DNA from: Rhizobium sp. L1K21
GTDB lineage: Bacteria > Pseudomonadota > Alphaproteobacteria > Rhizobiales > Rhizobiaceae
Assembly: GCF_024055895.1 (NCBI RefSeq)
Contig: NZ_JAMXLE010000003.1
Location: forward strand, 186,001-250,000
Direction: 5' to 3'
Length of the DNA: 64,000 nucleotides
The stretch's first letter is position 1; each line of letters begins with the position of its first letter. Under the pieces are notes generated by a model that saw only the letters and a program-made list of their open reading frames with translations, ran no database searches and had not been told where the DNA came from. Positions 27,776 through 35,976 of the stretch are shown one piece after another. The position numbers and the translations under genes are program-made.

Positions 27776-29029
27776 TCATCGCAAAGGGCTGACGGCATCT
27801 GATGAGACGGCCGGAGCAGCATTTCCGAATGAATTGCGCACATAGGTCGCGACAGCAGCAACCTGCTCATCATTCAGCTTCCAGGCGAATGCAGGCATTG
27901 CCTGGGGCGTCGGATACTTGTCTGTCGGGACGGCTCTTGCACCGTCCATGATCAGCCGCAAGAGGCTCGTGTCATTTTCACTCTTGACGATGCCCGATCT
28001 TGTGAGATCGCCGAACATGCCTGAAATACCATCCCCGTCCGGCGCATGGCAGGCGCTGCATTGAGCTTCGTAGATCACCTTGCCCACACGCATACGCTCG
28101 TCGTCCGAGGAAAGGGGCTGCCGTTGCTCGTCTTTAGACGAATGATCCTCATCCTCATCTTGCGGAAGGTCCAGAATATACGTCGACAACGCAGCCACGT
28201 CGTCATCGGTCAGGTGCTGTGTCGATTTGCTGATCACTTCAGACATTGGCCCGAATGCCGCCGTGTGACCATTGCGACCGTATTTCAGGAATTCCACCAG
28301 CTCTTCTTTCGACCAGTCGTCGAGGCCCGCATTCAAGTCCTTGCGCAGCGCCGGGGCGAACCAGCCTTCCGCCATGCCACCCGTATAGGCTTCAGATCCC
28401 GTTTTTTCCGCACCGATCAGGTTTTTGGGACTATGGCACATCGCACAATGACCGAGACCCTCTGCGATGTAGCGTCCGCGGTTCCATTCAGCGCTTTTGT
28501 CTGCGTTCGGAACGAATTCGCGATCTTCAAAATTGATCATGTTCCATCCCATCATCGCCAGACGGATATTGAGCGGGAACGGGAAATCAGGTGGATCGAC
28601 CTCCTGATGCACCGGTTCGAGCGTCTTCAGATAGGCAAAGATTGCGTCGGAATCCTCCCGCGTCACGATCGTGAAATGCGTATAGGGAAAGGCTGGGTAA
28701 AGGCGCGTGCCGTCCGGGCGCTTGCCTTCATCCATCGCCCGATAGAAATCATCATCCGTCCAAGACCCGATGCCGGTTTGATCATCCGGTGTGAGATTGG
28801 CGCTATAGATCGTTCCAAAGGGCGTGGGCAGAGGATAATCCCCCGCCATGGGCTTGGCCTCGTCATTGGTGTGACAGGCGCCGCAATCTCCCATTCTGGT
28901 AAGATAATAGCCTCTCTGGATGGTCGACCACGTGTTCTTGTCCTGCGCGACGGCGGGACAGAGCGGAAGGACAATTGCGACGGAAAATGCCAGAGCGGCC
29001 GTGATGTTGCTTTGAAGGTTGCTTTTCAT
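27776..29029 (-). CDS. Triheme cytochrome c subunit of a membrane-associated dehydrogenase
   Basis: A 417-residue exported protein (signal peptide ending PAVAQ near residue 29) with three c-type heme sites: CGACH at 49-53, CAMCH at 195-199 and CSACH at 324-328. An acidic linker (DEDEDHSSKDEQ) separates hemes two and three. This is the cytochrome of gluconate/sorbitol/alcohol-type dehydrogenases that carries electrons from the flavoprotein to quinone. I see no C-terminal membrane helix, which these cytochromes often have. The start at 29029 has GGAGGG seven bases upstream; it overlaps nothing and lies 12 bp from the large subunit gene. Confidence 0.88.
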   Translation of the reverse strand: MKSNLQSNITAALAFSVAIVLPLCPAVAQDKNTWSTIQRGYYLTRMGDCGACHTNDEAKPMAGDYPLPTPFGTIYSANLTPDDQTGIGSWTDDDFYRAMDEGKRPDGTRLYPAFPYTHFTIVTREDSDAIFAYLKTLEPVHQEVDPPDFPFPLNIRLAMMGWNMINFEDREFVPNADKSAEWNRGRYIAEGLGHCAMCHSPKNLIGAEKTGSEAYTGGMAEGWFAPALRKDLNAGLDDWSKEELVEFLKYGRNGHTAAFGPMSEVISKSTQHLTDDDVAALSTYILDLPQDEDEDHSSKDEQRQPLSSDDERMRVGKVIYEAQCSACHAPDGDGISGMFGDLTRSGIVKSENDTSLLRLIMDGARAVPTDKYPTPQAMPAFAWKLNDEQVAAVATYVRNSFGNAAPAVSSDAVSPLR

Positions 29030-29040
29030 GACGCCCTCCC

Positions 29041-30804
29041 TCACGCCTGAACCAGCGGACCGGGCGACCGCAGATACTGCGTGCGAATGGCGTTTGCCGT
29101 GTGATAGGCAAGCGCACCAACCGTGCCTGTCGGGTTATAGCCCGCATTTTGCGGGAAGGCTCCGGCGCCAGTGAGGAACAGGTTCGGCAAATCCCAGCTT
29201 TGCTGATATTTGTTGATGACACTGTCACGTGGATTGTCACCCATGATGGTGCCTCCCGTGTTATGGGTGGACTGGTAAGGGACGATGGAATAGGGCCGTG
29301 TTCGTCGTGCGACCCGGATTTCGCGGCCATTCATGGCACGGGCGATTTCAACGGCACGATCCGTCAGAAAATTGCTCATCTTCATTTCGTTGTCGCCGAA
29401 ATCAAACGTCATACGCATGAGCGGCCTGCCATACGCATCCTTGTACGTCGGATCGAGGTCGAGATAATTGCCGCGATAACTCATCACTGCGCCATGCGTG
29501 CCGATGCCGAGCGAATGATTGTAGTTGTCGCGCACCGCCTGCTTCCATCCAGCGCCAAATTTCGGCGTGCCTTCAGGAACGCGGTGCGTTTCCATGGGCC
29601 GGCCATTGGTCTGCCATGTCGCGATATAGCCGCCGCCAATAAAGCCGAGACCGGTGTGGTCGAAATTATCGCCGTTGAATTCGTCGATCACCATGCCGAG
29701 CGCGCCCGCACCCACGTAAGGGTTGATATGAACATCCTTGTCGAAGAAAACGCTGACGCCGGATGTGACCTGATAGGCGTAGTTCTTGCCGACAACGCCC
29801 TCGCCCGATCTTGGGTCGTAGGGCTCACCAATATCGGACACGAGCATCAGATGCACATTGTGTGTGATATAGGCTGCGAGGATAACGATATCGGCAGGCT
29901 GGTGATAGACCTCACCCTCCGGCGTGATATATTCCACCCCGTCGGCCATGCGCCCATCACCTGTCTTTAAAACCCGCAACACCATGGCCTGCGTGCGAAG
30001 CTCGAAATTGTCGCGGCGCATGAGCACCGGCAGGATCGTGGTGGCCGCCGTTGCCTTGGAATAGTTGCCACAGGCATATTTTTCGCAAAAGCCGCAATAG
30101 GTACACGGACCGAGCTGGACACCCAAGGGGTTGGTATAGGGTTGGCTCATGTTGGCTGACGGCCCGGGAAAGGGGTTGTGGCCAAGCTCGCTCGCCGCCT
30201 TTGCAAAAAGCTTGGGTGCCAAGACCATTTCCATCGGCGGATTGGGATATTCGCTCGAACGCCGGCCCTCGAATGGATTGCCGCCTTCCTGAATCTCGCC
30301 GTTCAGGTTTCCAGCTTTGCCGGCGATGCCGCAAATGTCTTCAAATTGGGTATAGTAGGGCTCCAGCTCATCATAGGTGATGCCCCAGTCCTGCACCGTC
30401 ATATCCTCGGGCAGCGGGCCATAACGCTCTTCATTATGCGTGCGGGCCTGAAAATCCGATGGCAAGAAGCGCCAGGTCTGACCGTTCCAGTGCACCCCGG
30501 AACCGCCAACATTCGTTCCCGGCAGAAACGAACCCAGCATGCGCATGGGAAGCGCGTCCTGCGAAGTGTTGTTCCTGAAGGTCAGGCTTTCTCGCGAAAG
30601 CACTTCAAAAAGCTCGTCACGGTAGCGATAGCGAACCTCGTCCTGCGCGTTGGTTACGGCATAGTCGGTGGAGGTATCGCGCCAAACGCCACGCTCAAGC
30701 GCAACGACATCGAGCCCTTCTGCGGTCAGCTGTTCGGCCATAATGGCACCGGTCCAGCCAAATCCGACGATCACCACATCGCGGCGTGGAAGTTTCTTGC
30801 TCAT
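29041..30804 (-). CDS. GMC-type FAD dehydrogenase large subunit (gluconate 2-dehydrogenase-like)
   Basis: A 587-residue GMC oxidoreductase: N-terminal FAD fold VVIVGFGWTGAIMAEQLTAEG (10-30), GTNVGGSGVHWNG near 97-108, and C-terminal catalytic-base region NPTGTVGALAYHTANAI. A four-cysteine segment CTYCGFCEKYAC (Cys234, 237, 240, 245) suggests an iron-sulfur cluster. No signal peptide, so export is probably as a complex with the Tat-type small subunit. It lies between the small subunit (4-bp overlap) and the cytochrome. The sugar, sugar acid or alcohol substrate cannot be read from sequence. Confidence 0.87.
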   Translation of the reverse strand: MSKKLPRRDVVIVGFGWTGAIMAEQLTAEGLDVVALERGVWRDTSTDYAVTNAQDEVRYRYRDELFEVLSRESLTFRNNTSQDALPMRMLGSFLPGTNVGGSGVHWNGQTWRFLPSDFQARTHNEERYGPLPEDMTVQDWGITYDELEPYYTQFEDICGIAGKAGNLNGEIQEGGNPFEGRRSSEYPNPPMEMVLAPKLFAKAASELGHNPFPGPSANMSQPYTNPLGVQLGPCTYCGFCEKYACGNYSKATAATTILPVLMRRDNFELRTQAMVLRVLKTGDGRMADGVEYITPEGEVYHQPADIVILAAYITHNVHLMLVSDIGEPYDPRSGEGVVGKNYAYQVTSGVSVFFDKDVHINPYVGAGALGMVIDEFNGDNFDHTGLGFIGGGYIATWQTNGRPMETHRVPEGTPKFGAGWKQAVRDNYNHSLGIGTHGAVMSYRGNYLDLDPTYKDAYGRPLMRMTFDFGDNEMKMSNFLTDRAVEIARAMNGREIRVARRTRPYSIVPYQSTHNTGGTIMGDNPRDSVINKYQQSWDLPNLFLTGAGAFPQNAGYNPTGTVGALAYHTANAIRTQYLRSPGPLVQA

Positions 30805-31514
30805 GATTTGCCCCCTTGTGAAATTGCACCCGCAACGGAGATGGGTTCGAAATTCAGCTCTCTTCCATTGTGATCAATGTAGGGCCGGTAGTCGTATCTG
30901 GCGCCCGGGAACCCAACCATGCGCCAACTCACCATATCGCGATTGCCGCCATGCACCGGGTCACCGAAGAAGCCCAGCTGCGTGTCCTGCCAGAACGTGT
31001 CGAAAAACGTCTTCGCGTCGACATGCTCCAGCTCCACATCGCCGTTGGAGAGATCGAGGAGAAACTGATCCTGCTCCTCTTCGGAAAGCTCTTGGAAAGT
31101 CTTGTTTTTGTCGGCCTGCAGCCTGGCGGCGATATCAGCAATCGCCTGCCGGTACAGTATCGCCGGTGCCCGCTCCTGATAGCCTTGCGATGGCTCACCG
31201 CGCGAAAACGGCGCGTGCATGTAGTAGATGTCGCCGCGCCCATAGGCCCCGGATAGCTGATTTTCGAGAAAGGTCACGACGCCGGCCTGTGATGCAGAGG
31301 CAAACTCATCTTCCGGGATGAGACGGTCTACGGCTGCGGTCACGAAATCTCGCTCGCCAGATGTGAAGAAGCGGGCGGATGGATCAAAGACCTGTGGTGG
31401 ATTAGCAGCTTCGGGCTCCCATGGGACGCCACCGATATAGGTTCGGGCCAAAGCAGTTGATGAAAGCGCGATGAGAGATGCCCCGGTGAGCAAGGCACGG
31501 CGTGTCAAATGCAT
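30801..31514 (-). CDS. Gluconate 2-dehydrogenase small-subunit (gamma) like protein, Tat signal
   Basis: A 237-residue protein of the subunit III family of gluconate-type dehydrogenases. The N-terminus MHLTRRALLTGASLIALSS has a twin-arginine motif and hydrophobic core, so the folded heterodimer is probably exported by Tat. The body contains DRLIPEDEFASASQAGVVTFLENQLSG typical of the family. The start at 31514 was chosen for the GGAGGGG ribosome site; the longer start at 31541 would push the arginines out of position. It is first in the three-gene operon. Confidence 0.85.
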   Translation of the reverse strand: MHLTRRALLTGASLIALSSTALARTYIGGVPWEPEAANPPQVFDPSARFFTSGERDFVTAAVDRLIPEDEFASASQAGVVTFLENQLSGAYGRGDIYYMHAPFSRGEPSQGYQERAPAILYRQAIADIAARLQADKNKTFQELSEEEQDQFLLDLSNGDVELEHVDAKTFFDTFWQDTQLGFFGDPVHGGNRDMVSWRMVGFPGARYDYRPYIDHNGRELNFEPISVAGAISQGGKS

Positions 31515-31828
31515 AGCAAAACCCCTCCAAGAAATTTGCATTCTTCATGTTCAACCGAGAACCTTCCGCAATGTTCCGAATTTTTAAGAATTTTCTAAAG
31601 GCCGGCTTTTTTGAGCCGAAAGCGTATGCTGCAAGCAAGAACGACAGCGTCCAAAGCGAATTCGGCACCAGTGCAAATAAAAAATGGTCAAACGACTAAT
31701 TTTGAGGCAACATGTTTGCAGTTATCAATCCGACGACGGGGAAGAACACACCGTAAAAAAGTTCAAACTATTGGTATTGAAGAGCTTTCAGCCGCGCAGG
31801 GTGACAGAGAAAAGAAGTCCCAGACAGC
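31515..31828. other. Divergent control region between the dehydrogenase and polyamine operons
   Basis: About 315 bp with no convincing gene, moderately AT-rich. On the left strand a GGAAC box (31577-31573) and a GGTT (31556-31553) at 16 bp spacing resemble an EcfG promoter with one mismatch, 38 bp from the dehydrogenase start. The right-hand side leads into the sigma-54 promoter at 31829. Confidence 0.4.
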
Positions 31829-31843
31829 TGGCACGCTTATTGC
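31829..31843 (+). promoter_or_regulatory. Sigma-54 promoter of the polyamine uptake operon
   Basis: TGGCACGCTTATTGC matches the -24/-12 consensus TGGCACG-N4-TTGC in every specified position, with the GG and GC dinucleotides at the required 12-bp offset. The predicted start of transcription is near 31855, about 80 bp before the first gene. This indicates control by an RpoN activator such as NtrC, so nitrogen limitation is the likely signal. An enhancer site was not convincingly found. Confidence 0.75.
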
Positions 31844-31935
31844 TTTTTAATTGAACCAAGAGAAAGAGAACGCATAGAATATCATTCTTTCATCAAGAAA
31901 AACGGCCAATAACAAACAACGACCGGGGAACAATC

Positions 31936-33039
31936 TTGAGTGCAGAGCAGCGACAACGCGCAATCGAAATCCGTGGCGTCAGCCGTATTTATGGCGAAGG
32001 TGAACATAGGGTAACCGCACTCAGCGGGGTGAATCTGGCAATCGCAGAAAACGAGTTTTTCACACTTCTCGGCCCATCCGGATGCGGAAAAACCACGCTT
32101 TTGAGACTGATTGCCGGCTTTGATTTTCCCACTGACGGCGAAATCCTTCTGCACGGCGAGGACATTGCGCCTCTGCCCCCTTTCAAACGGCACGTCAACA
32201 CGGTTTTCCAATCCTACGCGCTTTTCCCGCATATGACCGTTGCCGAGAACATTTCCTTCGGGCTGCAGATGCTCGGCCGCCCGAAAGATGAGATCAAGAC
32301 CCGCCTCGATGAGATGCTGGAACTGGTGCACATGACCGCCATGCGCAACCGTCAGGTGAACCAGATCTCGGGCGGTCAGCAGCAGCGCGTGGCGCTTGCT
32401 CGCGCCCTTGCGCCCAAACCGCAGGTGCTGCTGCTTGACGAACCGCTTTCAGCGCTCGATTACAAACTGCGCAAGGAAATGCAGGTCGAGCTGAAGCGCG
32501 TCCAGGCGGAGACCGGCATCACATTCATCTTCGTGACGCACGACCAGGAAGAAGCGCTCACCATGTCGGATCGCATTGCGGTCATGTCCAACGGTGAGGT
32601 TCGCCAAGTGGGCACCGCGCGCGAAATCTATGATCAGCCCTCCGACCGCTTTGTGGCCGACTTTATCGGTGAATCCAACTTCCTCGAAGGCGAAGTGACC
32701 ACAGTCTCGGAGACAAGCGCCCGTGTTAAACTGAGTTCCGGCGTGGAAATCGACGCCAGCCTGCCGGCGGGCAAAACGCCCAGCGGCAAGGTGACCGTCG
32801 TTATACGCCCCGAGCATGCGAGCGTCGGTGAGCCGGGGCCGGATCATCTCAACGGCACATTGGAAGAGGCCGCCTATTTCGGCACTGATACACATTTCCA
32901 TATCCGTCTCGACAGCGGCGACCTGTTTACGGTGCGGGAGCAGAATGTGCGCTCGGTCCGCGATCAACATCGCAAGGGCGAACGCATCGCTGCCCATCTC
33001 GGACCGTCTGCGGCGCAAATTCTGAAGGATCGGTCATGA
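31936..33039 (+). CDS. potA: Spermidine/putrescine-type ABC transporter ATPase
   Basis: A 367-residue ATPase: Walker [11 protein letters not shown] (about 44-53), Q-loop FQSYALFPH, signature ISGGQQQR, Walker [14 protein letters not shown]-loop [10 protein letters not shown] and a TOBE domain. The start is a TTG at 31936 with GGGGAA eight bases upstream; no ATG gives a full ATPase N-terminus. It is the first gene after the sigma-54 promoter and overlaps potB by 4 bp. POT-family ATPases also serve opine or 2-aminoethylphosphonate uptake, but the PotD-like binding protein supports polyamines. Confidence 0.87.
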   Translation: MSAEQRQRAIEIRGVSRIYGEGEHRVTALSGVNLAIAENEFFTLLGPSGCGKTTLLRLIAGFDFPTDGEILLHGEDIAPLPPFKRHVNTVFQSYALFPHMTVAENISFGLQMLGRPKDEIKTRLDEMLELVHMTAMRNRQVNQISGGQQQRVALARALAPKPQVLLLDEPLSALDYKLRKEMQVELKRVQAETGITFIFVTHDQEEALTMSDRIAVMSNGEVRQVGTAREIYDQPSDRFVADFIGESNFLEGEVTTVSETSARVKLSSGVEIDASLPAGKTPSGKVTVVIRPEHASVGEPGPDHLNGTLEEAAYFGTDTHFHIRLDSGDLFTVREQNVRSVRDQHRKGERIAAHLGPSAAQILKDRS

Positions 33040-33959
33040 GCGGTGCCCAGAAAGCCGCCAGAGCGGCAGAAAGCAGAGATATTCGCAACCGCTGGCTTCT
33101 CAGCGCCCCTGCCCTTCTGATTGTCATTGTGGCAGCGGTGGGCCCCCTTTTCGTCATGCTGCTCTACTCCTTCATGGTGAAGGGTGATTATGGCGATGTG
33201 AAATTTGGGCAATTCTCGCTTGATGGCTGGAGCTCTGTCCTGTTTCAGCGCGACATATTCGATGACACGCTCGGCCTTGCAGATGCGCATCTGGCAATCA
33301 TTTGGCGCTCGATCAAGCTGTCTTTTCTAACCACCCTGTTTACCGCCATTCTGGGCTTTCCCACAGCCTATTTCATTGCCACCCGCCCGGCCAAGACCCG
33401 CGAGATCTGGGTATTCCTGGTTACGATCCCTTTCTGGACGAACCTTCTGATCCGCACCTTCGCCATGCAGCAGGTGATCCGCAATGAAGGTCTGCTGAAC
33501 AACGCTTTGGTCTGGCTAGGGATCATCGATAGCCCGTTGCAGATCATGTACACCGATACGGCAAACCTGTTGGGCATGACCTATGTTTACCTGCCGCTGA
33601 TGGTTCTGCCGCTTTATGCGTCGATCGAAAAACTGGACTTTCGTCTGGTCGAGGCCGGCTACGACCTCTATGCAAATCGCCTTCAGGTATTGCGGCGCAT
33701 CGTGCTGCCCCTGGTGAGCCCTGGGATCGTCGCAGGTTCGATCCTTGTCTTCATTCCCTCACTCGGTGCCTATGTTATTCCCCGCGTCCTTGGCGGCGGC
33801 AAGAACATGATGCTTGGAAACCTGATCGAATTGCAATTCGGTGCGGGTCGCAATTGGCCGCTTGGGGCCGCTATCTCGATCACCTTGATGGCACTCGTCA
33901 TGATCGCCTTGCTCATTTATGTGCGCAACGCCGCACGCTCGGGAGCAGGCCATGCGTAA
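33036..33959 (+). CDS. potB: Spermidine/putrescine-type ABC transporter permease I
   Basis: A 307-residue permease with six helices, first at about residues 24-46, and the EAA loop [27 protein letters not shown]. It carries the large periplasmic loop between helices one and two that is usual for PotB. ATGA overlap with potA and 8-bp overlap with potC show tight coupling. Confidence 0.88.
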   Translation: MSGAQKAARAAESRDIRNRWLLSAPALLIVIVAAVGPLFVMLLYSFMVKGDYGDVKFGQFSLDGWSSVLFQRDIFDDTLGLADAHLAIIWRSIKLSFLTTLFTAILGFPTAYFIATRPAKTREIWVFLVTIPFWTNLLIRTFAMQQVIRNEGLLNNALVWLGIIDSPLQIMYTDTANLLGMTYVYLPLMVLPLYASIEKLDFRLVEAGYDLYANRLQVLRRIVLPLVSPGIVAGSILVFIPSLGAYVIPRVLGGGKNMMLGNLIELQFGAGRNWPLGAAISITLMALVMIALLIYVRNAARSGAGHA

Positions 33960-34755
33960 AAATCATTTTGACCTACGTGCACAACCCGGCTTCGGCCTCA
34001 TCACGCTTTTTACCTTCTTTGCGCTTTATCTGCCCATCGCGGCCCTTGTGGTCTACGCCTTCAACGCCTCTGAATCTTTGTCCGTCTGGGGTGGTTTTTC
34101 CACACGCTGGTTTGTTTCTGCCTGGAACAATGACGCGGTTCAGGATGCGTCCATCCGGTCAATCGTCATCGCCCTTTGGGCATCCACTCTGGCGACACTG
34201 ACGGCAACGATGGCAGCGCTTGCCACCACGCGCACCAGACCCTATCGCGGTCTGACCTTCAAATATGCGCTCATCAACCAGCCCCTTATGGTGCCGGAAA
34301 TCGTCACGGCCGTGGCACTTCTGATCGTTTTCTCGCGCATCAAGGTGTGGACCGGCTATTCCGGTCTCGGCTACCTCGTGCTTGCCCACACGGCTTTCTG
34401 CATACCCTTTGCCTATCTGCCGATCCGGGCGCGTCTGGAGGGCATGGACCTGACCTTGGAGCGCGCCGCAGCCGATCTTTACGCCACGCCCTGGCAGACA
34501 TTTCGCCGCGTGACGCTGCCGCTTCTGCGGCCGGGCATCATCGCGGGCTTCATGCTGTCCTTTGTGATCTCGCTCGACGACGTGGTGATTACCGAGTTCG
34601 TCAAATCGGGCGGTCAGGATACGCTGCCCACCTATATGCTCGGGCAGCTTCGGCGTGAAACCACGCCCGAAATCAATGCGATCGCAACCGTCTTTCTGGC
34701 GCTTTCGGTCGTCTTGGTGATGATATTCTTCTTCATCAATCGAAAGCGAGAATAA
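33952..34755 (+). CDS. potC: Spermidine/putrescine-type ABC transporter permease II
   Basis: A 267-residue permease with six helices and the EAA motif LERAAADLYATPWQTFRRVTLP, completing the PotBC pore. The start at 33952 ([13 protein letters not shown]) was chosen over 33919, giving the normal length with GGGAGC upstream, and it overlaps potB by 8 bp. Confidence 0.88.
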   Translation: MRKNHFDLRAQPGFGLITLFTFFALYLPIAALVVYAFNASESLSVWGGFSTRWFVSAWNNDAVQDASIRSIVIALWASTLATLTATMAALATTRTRPYRGLTFKYALINQPLMVPEIVTAVALLIVFSRIKVWTGYSGLGYLVLAHTAFCIPFAYLPIRARLEGMDLTLERAAADLYATPWQTFRRVTLPLLRPGIIAGFMLSFVISLDDVVITEFVKSGGQDTLPTYMLGQLRRETTPEINAIATVFLALSVVLVMIFFFINRKRE

Positions 34756-34788
34756 CGACAGCCAACCCAAAACAGAGAGGAACGGAGA

Positions 34789-35829
34789 ATGAAAATGAAA
34801 TGGATGACAACCACCGCCTCGGCGGCAATTGCGACACTCGCGCTCGCAGGCAACGCATCGGCGGCCGGCGAACTCAATATCTACAACTGGGGTGATTACA
34901 CCAGCCCTCAACTGATCGCCAAGTTCGAGAAGGAATTCGACGTCAAGGTGACGGTGACGGACTACGATTCCAACGATACCGCACTTGCAAAGATCCGCGC
35001 TGGTGGCCATGGCTTTGACATCGTGGTGCCGTCCGCCAACTATGTACCTATCTGGGTCAAACAGGGTCTGCTTTTGGAAGCCCGTCCTGACCAGATGGAG
35101 AACTTCAAGAATGTTGACGAACGTTGGGTTGACGTTCCCTGGGATCCGGGTCGTCATTACACCGTGCCGTGGCAGTGGGGTGTCAGCGGCATCGGTGTCA
35201 ATACCGCCGTTTACAAGGGCGACATCAACACGTCTGCAATCTTCCTCGATCCGCCGGAAGAACTCGTTGGCAAGATCAACGTGGAGCCGGAAATGAACGA
35301 CGTGCTCTTCGCGACCATCAAGTATTTCGGTGGCGACTGGTGCACGACCGACAAGGAGGTGCTTCGTCAGGTGCGCGACAAGCTGGTGGAAGCCAAGACC
35401 AAGTGGCTTGCCATGGACTATAGCGTGACCGAAAAGCTGCCGACTGGCGAATACGACGCTGTGTACTATTGGAACGGGGCCATCATGCGCTCGCGCCTGA
35501 AAAACGCGGACGTCAAGTTTGGCTATCCGAAAGAAGGCTTTCCAATGTTCATGGATAGCGTTGCAATCGTGAAGGACGCCAAGAACGTTGAAAACGCCAA
35601 GCTGTTCATGAATTTCATCATGGAGCCTGAAAACGCCGCCATGATCTCCGCTTACGCGAAATATGCCAACGGTATCAAAGGTTCCGAAGCGTTCATGCCG
35701 GAAGATATGAAGACGGCACCCGAGCTGGTGATCCCGGCGGAATTCCAGGATGCCGGCGCCTTCCTCGAAACCTGCGAGCCGGACGTGCAGCAGCTTTACA
35801 CCAAGATCTGGACTGAACTGCAGAAATAA
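34789..35829 (+). CDS. potD: Polyamine ABC transporter, substrate-binding protein
   Basis: A 346-residue periplasmic protein with a Sec signal peptide (cleavage after NASAA near residue 26) and the PotD/PotF opening ELNIYNWGDYTSPQLIAKFEKEF. Aromatic residues around VPWQWGVSGIG and the acidic patches along the cleft fit a cationic amine ligand. RBS AGAGAGGAACGGAG precedes the ATG. Putrescine and spermidine cannot be distinguished by eye. Confidence 0.88.
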   Translation: MKMKWMTTTASAAIATLALAGNASAAGELNIYNWGDYTSPQLIAKFEKEFDVKVTVTDYDSNDTALAKIRAGGHGFDIVVPSANYVPIWVKQGLLLEARPDQMENFKNVDERWVDVPWDPGRHYTVPWQWGVSGIGVNTAVYKGDINTSAIFLDPPEELVGKINVEPEMNDVLFATIKYFGGDWCTTDKEVLRQVRDKLVEAKTKWLAMDYSVTEKLPTGEYDAVYYWNGAIMRSRLKNADVKFGYPKEGFPMFMDSVAIVKDAKNVENAKLFMNFIMEPENAAMISAYAKYANGIKGSEAFMPEDMKTAPELVIPAEFQDAGAFLETCEPDVQQLYTKIWTELQK

Positions 35830-35976
35830 GTTCAACCAGAATGATCGCAAAGCGGGATGGCTCCAGGGCCATCCCGCGCATCCTTTTGAACACTATTTCA
35901 AAACGGTTGTCCGACCCTGCCCGCTGAAAGCGGCACGTCGGCGGCCAGAGTAATGAGCGCCGACAGGAACAGGCAT

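Noticed and set aside
27563-27802. Frame in the AT-rich gap upstream of proX
   Set aside because: Composition changes abruptly within the frame, there is no ribosome site and it ends inside the cytochrome gene on the other strand.
31553-31577. EcfG promoter for the GMC dehydrogenase operon
   Set aside because: GGAAC-N16-GGTT differs by one base from the consensus. The spacing and distance are good, so it is noted in the region entry but not listed as a promoter.
31665-31674. NtrC enhancer site upstream of the sigma-54 promoter
   Set aside because: GCACCAGTGC is a palindrome at a suitable distance, but the half-sites are much closer together than in NtrC sites.
31611-31850. 79-codon frame before the sigma-54 promoter
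   Set aside because: It runs across the sigma-54 promoter and has no ribosome site or family resemblance.
35953-35976. Longer start for the amidohydrolase
   Set aside because: ATG 35953 has no good ribosome site, whereas 35977 has AGGAAC upstream and gives the usual N-terminus.
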